A stretch of DNA of 5,238 nucleotides. Origin: Candidatus Hecatellales archaeon ex4484_218. GTDB lineage: Archaea > Thermoproteota > Bathyarchaeia > Hecatellales > Hecatellaceae. This document shows positions 1-4,688 of the stretch, piece after piece. Within the stretch, counting starts at the first letter, position 1. Each line of letters starts with the position of its first letter. The stretch is from positions 1 to 5,238 of the forward strand of contig NJEB01000065.1 in assembly GCA_002254975.1 (NCBI GenBank), in the 5' to 3' direction. Below the pieces are notes generated by a model. That model saw nothing but the letters and a program-made list of their open reading frames with translations, ran no database searches and was not told where the DNA came from. The translations under genes and the position numbers were made by a program.

Positions 1-1
1 G

Positions 2-556
2 ACTACAACCATCAAAGTTGAAAAAAACATTGAAAAATGTTTTTATGATTATGATTTGAAGGCTAATGAAGCAATTTTAAAACTTTACCAGTCTAAAGTT
101 CCTGTTTCAAAAATTCAGTTATCCCTTAGTCTTGGCATATTGGGTAAATTAAAAACAAGAAAAATTGTTCCAACCAGATGGAGTATTACAGCTGTGGATA
201 ATGCTATATCTCTTAACCTAATAAACGAAATAAAACATTATGATACTATCTCCGAATATAGAGTTTACATTTTTAAAAATCTTGACAACCTTTTTGTAGC
301 CATATTTATGCCTGGTTCATGGAGTTTTGAATGGATTGAAGCATGGTTCCCAGGCACTGTTTGGAATTTAAACGGAAAAACCCCGGAGCTTATGGGTGAT
401 TTTGAAGATTTTTATGGGCGAAAAACCTATGCAGATGTGGGTGGATGCTATTATGCTGCTAGACTTGCTGTTTCTGAAGCCTTAAAAACCGAACATAAAC
501 AGGCAACAGTTTTAGTTTTCCGGGAAATCTACAGTGGTTACACCTTTTCTACTTAA
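2..556 (+). CDS. nreA: Nre-family archaeal DNA repair protein, C-terminal part (5' end outside window)
   Basis: The reading frame is open from base 2, so the gene begins upstream; the TTG at 56 is an internal leucine, not a start. About 184 residues are visible. The family signature RKIVPTRWSITAVD lies at in-window residues 53-66, followed by a Trp/Phe-rich stretch (MPGSWSFEWIEAWFPG, 103-118) and GGCYYAARLAVSEAL (147-161), all typical of the Nre C-terminal domain. Nre proteins are archaeal repair factors; Haloferax NreA is reported to act with UvrABC on mitomycin C damage and to bind PCNA through a C-terminal PIP box. The protein here ends soon after VLVFREIYSGY. From memory, family members continue for some tens of residues with a Gly-Val-Trp-containing segment and finish in a PIP box, so this copy looks truncated or frameshifted. 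No strong ribosome-binding site or promoter question can be settled because the start is missing. Family call is firm; integrity of the 3' end is doubtful. Confidence 0.85.
   Translation, partial: TTTIKVEKNIEKCFYDYDLKANEAILKLYQSKVPVSKIQLSLSLGILGKLKTRKIVPTRWSITAVDNAISLNLINEIKHYDTISEYRVYIFKNLDNLFVAIFMPGSWSFEWIEAWFPGTVWNLNGKTPELMGDFEDFYGRKTYADVGGCYYAARLAVSEALKTEHKQATVLVFREIYSGYTFST
23..44 (+). repeat. Perfect 9-bp hairpin with GAAA loop inside nre
   Basis: AAAAACATT (23-31) and AATGTTTTT (36-44) are perfect reverse complements separated by GAAA, a GNRA-type tetraloop. The hairpin lies inside the nre reading frame and its 3' arm ends in five T's. The stem is almost all A/T, so chance is a reasonable explanation; a function in mRNA folding or termination is only a possibility. 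Confidence 0.4.
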
Positions 557-599
557 AAAGGCTCTTCTCCAAAAAAAGTTAACAGAATTTATCCAGTAA
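554..599 (+). other. Out-of-frame PIP-box-like tail directly after the nre stop
   Basis: The nre frame stops at TAA 554-556. In the +1 frame the sequence stays open across this stop and reads KKALLQKKLTEFIQ (555-596) before TAA at 597-599. QKKLTEFI matches the PCNA-interacting pattern Q-x-x-aliphatic-x-x-aromatic-hydrophobic, and archaeal Nre proteins are known to end in such a motif. Skipping one T at ACT-TAA joins the two frames. This may be a sequencing indel, a real mutation that leaves a truncated protein, or a +1 recoding site. That it belongs to nre is inference from motif type and position. Confidence 0.5.
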
Positions 600-676
600 A
601 ACAATTAATAATCAACAAACCAATTTTATTTGGAGGAACCTAATTTTGAATCTAAAACTTATAAGTAGATTGTTGG

Positions 677-702
677 AGGAAAAGCTTTTCCTATAAAAAT
701 TT
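677..702 (-). terminator. Palindrome plus T-run downstream of the adenosine-kinase-family gene
   Basis: AGGAAAAGCTTTTCCT (677-692) is a perfect 16-bp palindrome lying 15 bases beyond the stop codon of the - strand gene that ends at 708. On the - strand a TTTTT run sits between that stop and the palindrome, which is a plausible archaeal T-tract termination context between two convergent genes. The palindrome has no unpaired loop of its own, so as RNA the centre would have to open. It could instead be a protein-binding site or chance. Confidence 0.35.
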
Positions 703-707
703 TAGGG

Positions 708-1190
708 TTAAAGTTTATAGCCTATTTTTCTTAGGAATGCTTTACGTTCTTCAACATCTTTTGCTTCCTCAATCCCTTTTGACTTGTAACCATCTATCAC
801 GCCAAGAATTCCTCTACCTTGCTCTGTTTCAGCCAAAATAACTTCAACAGGATTTCCTGTTGCACAATAAATGCTACAAACCTCAGAAACATTTTTAACA
901 GCATTTAAAACATTGATGGGGAAAGCATTTTTCATAAAGATTAGAAAACAATGTCCAGCTGAAAGTTTAAAAGCATATTCAACAGCTAATTTTTCTAGCT
1001 CTTCATCATTTCCAATATGTCTAACCAAGCATAGACCTGAACTTTCACAAAAAGCTAAACCAAATTTTATGGTTGGGGTTGAAGCAACAAGGACCTCATA
1101 AAGGTCTTCAACAGTTTTTATAAAATGGCTTTGACCCAAAATCATATTACAATCTTTTGGAGGCTCAATTTTTACAGTTTTTAACTCCAA
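708..1190 (-). CDS. Adenosine-specific kinase family protein (PF04008 type)
   Basis: This 160-residue protein matches the small archaeal/thermophile family named after a Pyrobaculum aerophilum protein described as an adenosine-specific kinase. Recognisable blocks are [15 protein letters not shown] (18-32), KFGLAF (42-47), [20 protein letters not shown] (79-98) and the strongly conserved [19 protein letters not shown] (109-127), followed by GILGVIDG (127-134) and the usual C-terminal end RKIGYKL. The length is full for the family. The start is TTG (1188-1190): the frame upstream has a stop within nine codons and no ATG or GTG, and a GGTGG ribosome-binding site lies six bases before the TTG. 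The gene is 44 bp downstream of the membrane-protein gene on the same strand, so co-transcription is likely. The biochemical activity rests on little published work, so adenosine binding or phosphorylation is a family-level statement. Family membership is near certain. Confidence 0.93.
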   Translation of the reverse strand: MELKTVKIEPPKDCNMILGQSHFIKTVEDLYEVLVASTPTIKFGLAFCESSGLCLVRHIGNDEELEKLAVEYAFKLSAGHCFLIFMKNAFPINVLNAVKNVSEVCSIYCATGNPVEVILAETEQGRGILGVIDGYKSKGIEEAKDVEERKAFLRKIGYKL

Positions 1191-1196
1191 AATTAA

Positions 1197-1201
1197 CCAC
1201 C
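1197..1201 (-). promoter_or_regulatory. Ribosome-binding site GGTGG supporting the TTG start at 1190
   Basis: On the - strand GGTGG is followed by TTAATT and then TTG. It is complementary to part of the archaeal 16S 3' end and its six-base spacing fits translation from the TTG. It is the main evidence for that start. Confidence 0.6.
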
Positions 1202-1234
1202 AAAAAATGTTTACTCAAACCTAAAATTTTAACT

Positions 1235-1783
1235 TTAATCCAAAAACATATTTTTCCAAAATGTGTCTAAACCCTTTCTTAACTCATAACCAATTATAAA
1301 AACAGCAACAACCAACAAAACTAGATGAATTGTTAAGGTTGCTTTACTTGGGTTATGAAAAAGAACTAAACCATTAATTGTTTGGGTTGTAAAAGGATAA
1401 AAAAGTGGATTGTATGGGTGGTGTAAAGAATCCAGAAAAATATGGCTTAAAACACCAATTAAACAGGAAAAAACTAAGGTTAATGAAAAATTAAAATTTT
1501 CTTTAATAATCTTTAATCTAAAAATTTTTTGAATAATTGAAGGATAAACATAAACTGTTAATAAAACTGAAATTAATGTTCCCAAAAAGATTCCACCAAG
1601 AATGCTATGAAGAATAAGCCTATCATAAGTTAGAGAACTGGTGAAAAAATAGAAAAAAGGAATTTCTAAGTCTGGAATAAGAGAACCAACAATTAATCCT
1701 GGAAAATTTAGCTTTAACCTGTATCGTTTACTTATCCTATGAATCAAGTATGCTGCAAAGTAATGTAAAGGTGTAATAGGCAT
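1235..1783 (-). CDS. Multi-pass membrane protein, YdjM/DUF4184-like putative metal-dependent hydrolase
   Basis: This 182-residue protein is hydrophobic, with about four likely membrane segments (roughly residues 28-48, 58-82, 100-120 and 148-167). Polar residues usual for metal-dependent membrane hydrolases are embedded in or next to them: MPITPLHY with H7, SLIPDLE with D38, HS at 59-60, SHIFLDSLHHPYNPLFYPF (113-131) with H114, D118, H121 and H122. The order N-terminal TPxH, GSxxPDxE, HSxxGG, then SHxxxDxxHxP is the pattern I recognise from YdjM and DUF4184 proteins. The YdjM group is annotated as LexA-binding or metal-dependent hydrolase, but the substrate is unknown. The ATG at 1781-1783 is the natural start because it begins the conserved MPxTPxH motif; no Shine-Dalgarno sequence precedes it. 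It is the first gene of the probable pair with the adenosine-kinase-family gene, and divergent from the HAD phosphatase. The fold is fairly secure, enzymatic activity is inferred. Confidence 0.72.
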   Translation of the reverse strand: MPITPLHYFAAYLIHRISKRYRLKLNFPGLIVGSLIPDLEIPFFYFFTSSLTYDRLILHSILGGIFLGTLISVLLTVYVYPSIIQKIFRLKIIKENFNFSLTLVFSCLIGVLSHIFLDSLHHPYNPLFYPFTTQTINGLVLFHNPSKATLTIHLVLLVVAVFIIGYELRKGLDTFWKNMFLD

Positions 1784-1884
1784 CTTACATACACGTAAAC
1801 CTTATTTGGTCTACCATTAACAAGGTATTAAAACGTAAAGTATATTTAAGATAAATCATAGTATTAACATTCTCCCAGAAAAAT
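1784..1884. promoter_or_regulatory. Divergent promoter region with TATA-like element at 1841-1849
   Basis: This 101-bp gap lies between two divergently transcribed genes, so both must have promoters here or nearby. TATATTTAA at 1841-1849, preceded by purine-rich CGTAAAG that could serve as a BRE, would place a + strand start near 1868-1872, giving the HAD gene a short leader. On the - strand the same element reads TTAAATATA, and TTTTAATA (1828-1835) is another candidate giving a leader of about 20 bases for the membrane-protein gene. ACGTAAA occurs twice (1793-1799 and 1833-1839), 40 bp apart. The assignments are by eye. Confidence 0.4.
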
Positions 1885-2547
1885 TTGAGGAATGAGTTAA
1901 GATTGAAAATTAAAGCTATACTTTTTGATTTTGATGGCACTCTTATTGACTCAATGAGAATAATTCATGAAGTATTAAATAATACGCTTAAAAATTATGG
2001 GTTACCTTTGGTTAAAGCTGAAGTTCTTGGAGAAATGGCTGGTCAACCTTTAACAAACATAATTAAAAAGATATCCCTAAACATTGAAAACCATGTTTTA
2101 GAAAAGGTTAGACAAGAATTTTACAAAAATTATTTAAAAACCAGTTTAATCAAAACTAAGCCTTTTCCAGAAACAGAAAAAATTCTTCAATATTTATTTT
2201 CAAAAAATTTTAAGCTTGCAGTTGTAACTTCAACACCAAAAATACCTGTTAAACGTGAATTGGAAAGATTTAACCTAAAAAAATATTTTGAGGCTATAAT
2301 AACAAGGGATGATGTTCAAAACTATAAACCATCTCCAGAAATGATATTTAAAGCATTAAACATTTTGAAGGTAAAAAATTCAGAATCTTTGATTGTTGGA
2401 GATAGTCCAATGGATGTTCAAGCTGGAAAAGCAGCAGGAGTAAAAACAGCAGTAGTTGTTACCGGATTATGTAGTAAAAGAAGACTTGAAAAGGAAAATC
2501 CTGATTTCATTTTAAAAAATCTTTTGGAACTTAAAAAAATTTTATAG
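1885..2547 (+). CDS. HAD-superfamily phosphatase, phosphoglycolate phosphatase-like (subfamily IA)
   Basis: This 220-residue protein has all four HAD motifs. Motif I is DFDGT with nucleophile D15 and acid D17; motif II is VVTST with T115; motif III is K148 in YKPSPE; motif IV is VGDSPMDVQAG with D173 and D177. A helical cap lies between motifs I and II (about residues 22-95), which is the C1 cap of subfamily IA (Gph/PpaX-like). The likely reaction is hydrolysis of a small phosphomonoester such as phosphoglycolate, pyrophosphate or a sugar phosphate; the sequence does not decide which. The start is uncertain: TTG at 1885 gives six extra residues, while TTG at 1903 begins MKIKAILFDFDG, closer to the family, with GAGGA 11 bases upstream. 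No in-frame ATG is available near the front. It is monocistronic on its strand and ends 10 bp from the convergent HD-domain gene. Family is certain, substrate unknown. Confidence 0.92.
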   Translation: MRNELRLKIKAILFDFDGTLIDSMRIIHEVLNNTLKNYGLPLVKAEVLGEMAGQPLTNIIKKISLNIENHVLEKVRQEFYKNYLKTSLIKTKPFPETEKILQYLFSKNFKLAVVTSTPKIPVKRELERFNLKKYFEAIITRDDVQNYKPSPEMIFKALNILKVKNSESLIVGDSPMDVQAGKAAGVKTAVVVTGLCSKRRLEKENPDFILKNLLELKKIL

Positions 2548-2557
2548 TATCTGATTT

Positions 2558-3094
2558 TTAAAACATATCATGACCTAAAATTTTATAAATTTCCTTATGA
2601 AGATTTTTTAATCTTTCAATTGCTGGATGATTTTCTCCAAGTTTTTTTCTGAACTCATTTAAACATTCTTCAAACCCTATAACCTTGTTATGTTTTATTC
2701 TTTTATCAGCATAAGCAACAATTTTTTCCTCCAAAGTTTCAAGCATAAAACTTTTTGCTGGTAAACCTATTTTTACAGCTTCCTCTAATGGTATACCTGC
2801 GCCAACATGTTTCTCAATAATGTTTACAAGATTTTCAGGAAAATTTAATTTTCTAGCTATCTCTCCACCATAATATCCATGAAAAACTGAACGTGTTCTT
2901 ACTCTTCCAATATCATGAAGTATCGCTCCAGCTTCAACAAGCTTAATATCAACCTTAAACCCTTTCTCAGCAATTTTTTTTGCAATTTTAACAGCTAAAT
3001 TAGCAACTGCTTTTGAATGTTCAATAACTATTCTTGGGCATCCTACTTCAACAAGAATTTTTTCAGCTTCCTCCCTAGATGGGATCCTATTCAT
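2558..3094 (-). CDS. HD-domain (HDIG) phosphohydrolase, TIGR00295-like
   Basis: This 178-residue protein carries a complete HD metal-binding set: H26 in IEHSKAVANLA, H60-D61 in LHDIGRVRT, H72 in FHGYYGGEIA, H96 in IEKHVGAGIP and D130 in VAYADKR. This matches the archaeal HDIG proteins grouped as TIGR00295, which are related to HD nucleotidohydrolases and phosphodiesterases; the physiological substrate is not known. The helical C-terminal part (about 138-178) is lysine-rich. The ATG (3092-3094) lies inside the last codons of tfe, giving an 8-bp overlap (ATGAATAG), so it is almost certainly translated from the tfe message, perhaps with coupling; AAGGA lies about 12 bases before the ATG. The gene converges with the HAD gene. 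No key residue is missing, so it should be active. Confidence 0.9.
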   Translation of the reverse strand: MNRIPSREEAEKILVEVGCPRIVIEHSKAVANLAVKIAKKIAEKGFKVDIKLVEAGAILHDIGRVRTRSVFHGYYGGEIARKLNFPENLVNIIEKHVGAGIPLEEAVKIGLPAKSFMLETLEEKIVAYADKRIKHNKVIGFEECLNEFRKKLGENHPAIERLKNLHKEIYKILGHDMF

Positions 3095-3626
3095 GTTCTA
3101 ATTCTTCCTTTAACATCTTAATTTTCTTCTCTAAAGCTTCAATAATCTTAGAATTATCAAAATGTTGAAGAGTTCCACCACATGAAGGACATTTAAAAAA
3201 GTTTTCTACAGCTTCCTCAAAAGTATATCTTCCGCAATGTTTATCATTACAGTAAAAAAAGTCATGAGTTTTTTCAAATTCAAGTCTTGCTTGAAGTTTC
3301 TCAAGAATTCTTCTTTTTTGAGCTCTAACAACACTTTTTAATTGGTCTTCTTGTAAACGCCAATAAAAAATTAGCCAACCAGTTTTTGTATCTTGAACAT
3401 TTTCAGAAGTTACAAGTGAAAAGCTATGAAGTTTAAACAAAATTTTTCTTAACTCACTTAATTTTATGTCTGTTTCCTTAGCTAATTCTTCCTCAGTAGC
3501 TTTCCCCCTTTTTTTAAGTTCCTTAACAATTTTTACAGCTTCTTCTCCCCCAATCTTAGAAGCAACCTTATAAAGTAAAGATTCATCTACAGAAATTGTT
3601 GGCTGCCTTTTGAGTGTAGTGGACAT
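3087..3626 (-). CDS. tfe: Transcription initiation factor E, alpha subunit (TFE)
   Basis: TFE stabilises open-complex formation by archaeal RNA polymerase together with TBP and TFB. The 179-residue protein has the expected two domains. An N-terminal extended winged helix (about 14-92) includes GGEEAVKIVKELKKRGKATE, the recognition region LSELRKILFKLHSFSLV and the wing GWLIFYWRL. A basic linker helix (about 96-118) leads to a zinc ribbon with C126, C131, C146 and C149 (CNDKHC and CPSCGG). The first Cys pair is CX4C rather than the CX2C I regard as usual. A charged C-terminal helix follows (160-179). The ATG at 3624-3626 is supported by the distance to the wing domain; there is no Shine-Dalgarno sequence, and an inverted repeat lies just upstream. 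It is the first gene of the tfe-HD operon, overlapping the next gene by 8 bp. Identification is secure. Confidence 0.95.
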   Translation of the reverse strand: MSTTLKRQPTISVDESLLYKVASKIGGEEAVKIVKELKKRGKATEEELAKETDIKLSELRKILFKLHSFSLVTSENVQDTKTGWLIFYWRLQEDQLKSVVRAQKRRILEKLQARLEFEKTHDFFYCNDKHCGRYTFEEAVENFFKCPSCGGTLQHFDNSKIIEALEKKIKMLKEELEHE

Positions 3627-3633
3627 TTTTAAT

Positions 3634-3661
3634 CTTCTAAATTATGTAGGGGGTTTAGAAG
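3634..3661. repeat. Perfect 8-bp inverted repeat in the tfe leader
   Basis: CTTCTAAA (3634-3641) and TTTAGAAG (3654-3661) are exact reverse complements with a 12-base spacer that contains a GGGGG run (CCCCC on the tfe strand). The element lies 8 to 35 bases upstream of the tfe ATG. If transcription starts upstream, it would fold as an mRNA hairpin ending seven bases before AUG; as DNA it has the size of an operator dyad. Confidence 0.6.
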
Positions 3662-3672
3662 TTAATAACCTT

Positions 3673-3689
3673 GATGTATATGAGATATA
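3673..3689. promoter_or_regulatory. TATA-like elements between tfe and the tRNA-binding protein gene
   Basis: GATGTATATGAGATATAG overlaps this stretch. On the + strand GTATATGA (3676-3683) would start transcription near 3704, downstream of the ATG at 3696 and upstream of the ATG at 3771. On the - strand CATATAC would start tfe transcription near 3651, giving a leader of about 25 bases. Both assignments are by eye in AT-rich DNA. Confidence 0.35.
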
Positions 3690-3770
3690 GAAAATATGAA
3701 AACTTATAGTTTTCACCAAAAAATTTTTGTAGTTAAGTTTTCTTACACTATTTGCTGGGATGATTTTCCA

Positions 3771-4097
3771 ATGTCTAAGAATCTAACATTTGAAGAGTTT
3801 AAAAAGGTTGATTTAAGAGTTGGAAAAGTTTTAAAATCTTCTAAACTTCCAGGGTCAGATAAACTTTTAATTTTAGAGGTTGATTTAGGAACAGAAAAAA
3901 GAAAACTGGTTGCTGGACTTGCAGAATATTATCCCCCCGAATATTTTGTTGGTAAAACGGTTGTGGTTGTTGCAAATCTTGAACCTAAAAAAATTCGTGG
4001 AGTTGAATCTCAAGGAATGATTTTAGCTGCTGTTAACGATAAACCTTATTTGGTTACGGTTGAAGGTGAAGTAAAACCAGGTGCAAAAATAGCTTAG
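3771..4097 (+). CDS. metG: Stand-alone tRNA-binding OB-fold protein, MetRS beta subunit / CsaA type
   Basis: The 108-residue protein is a single tRNA-binding domain of the type found at the MetRS C terminus and in archaeal stand-alone MetRS beta subunits. FKKVDLRVGKV (10-20), GSDKLLILEVDLG (28-40), KLVAGLAEYYPPE (45-57), VVVANLEPKKIRGVESQGMI (65-84) are the family blocks in order. It likely binds tRNA and assists methionyl-tRNA synthetase; the symbol refers to that beta subunit only, not the catalytic chain. I choose ATG 3771, which gives MSKNLTFEEFKKVDLRVG, the usual family N terminus and length. An in-frame ATG at 3696 would add 25 residues of non-conserved, partly hydrophobic sequence, and the best TATA-like element would start transcription downstream of it. 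The gene is followed after 46 bp by trm56 on the same strand, so the two may be co-transcribed. A CsaA-like chaperone role is a less likely alternative. Confidence 0.88.
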   Translation: MSKNLTFEEFKKVDLRVGKVLKSSKLPGSDKLLILEVDLGTEKRKLVAGLAEYYPPEYFVGKTVVVVANLEPKKIRGVESQGMILAAVNDKPYLVTVEGEVKPGAKIA

Positions 4098-4143
4098 CTA
4101 ACAAACTTATTATCCAAGATTAAACTTCATTTTTTAGGTTACA

Positions 4144-4686
4144 ATGGGTAGGGTTGTTGTTTTAAGATGGGGACATCGACCTGAAAGAGACCGTAGGTTA
4201 ACTTCTCATATAGCTTTAACTGCTCGAGCTTTAGGTGCTGATGGTATGATTTTAACCGATATTAAAGATGAAAATCTTAAAAAAACTGTTGAAAAAGTTG
4301 TTGATTTATGGGGTGGCCCCTTCTTTTTGGAGATGGGTGTTCCATGGAAGGAGGCTGTTAAAAATTGGAGGGCTAAAGATGGAATTGTTGTTCATCTTAC
4401 AGCTTATGGTGAAAACATTCAAACAAGTGATGTTATGGATAGAATTAAGGCTACAGGTAAAGATGTTTTAGTAATTGTTGGAAGCCAAAAAGTTCCTCGA
4501 GAATTTTTTTCTAAAAAAGTTTCAGATTTTAATGTTGCTGTTGGAAACCAACCTCATTCAGAATGTGCAAGTTTAGCTGTTTTTCTTGATAGATATTTTG
4601 AAGGAAAAGAATTAACAAAAAATTTTGAAAATGCAAAACTTAAAATCATACCTTCAAGTAGAGGAAAAAAAGTGGTTAAGGTTTAA
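4144..4686 (+). CDS. trm56: tRNA (cytidine(56)-2'-O)-methyltransferase, aTrm56
   Basis: aTrm56 is a SPOUT-class, SAM-dependent enzyme that methylates the ribose of C56 in the T-loop of archaeal tRNAs. The 180-residue protein is full length for the family. It opens with [20 protein letters not shown] (4-23) and ALTARALGA (24-32), has VVHLTAYGE (82-90), and ends with the trefoil-knot SAM-binding region: [13 protein letters not shown] (110-122) and [20 protein letters not shown] (131-150). The ATG at 4144 starts directly before the conserved first strand; AGGT lies a few bases upstream as a weak ribosome-binding site. It follows the tRNA-binding protein gene by 46 bp and meets hflX head-on with two bases between stop codons. 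All its close + strand context is tRNA-related. I see nothing broken, and the identification is firm. Confidence 0.95.
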   Translation: MGRVVVLRWGHRPERDRRLTSHIALTARALGADGMILTDIKDENLKKTVEKVVDLWGGPFFLEMGVPWKEAVKNWRAKDGIVVHLTAYGENIQTSDVMDRIKATGKDVLVIVGSQKVPREFFSKKVSDFNVAVGNQPHSECASLAVFLDRYFEGKELTKNFENAKLKIIPSSRGKKVVKV

Positions 4687-4688
4687 GG

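Noticed and set aside
56..58. TTG as the start of the Nre protein
   Set aside because: The frame is open to the left edge and the preceding codons belong to the same conserved domain, so this is an internal leucine.
871..1101. 76-residue + strand open frame
   Set aside because: It lies fully antisense to the well-conserved adenosine-specific kinase family gene and resembles no family; it is a shadow frame.
1793..1839. Direct repeat ACGTAAA, 40 bp apart, as a pair of regulator sites
   Set aside because: Seven bases in AT-rich DNA recur by chance; it is noted under the promoter region but not called as an operator.
4268..4471. 67-residue + strand open frame
   Set aside because: It is an alternative frame inside trm56, rich in Leu/Lys from AT-rich codons, with no recognisable motif.
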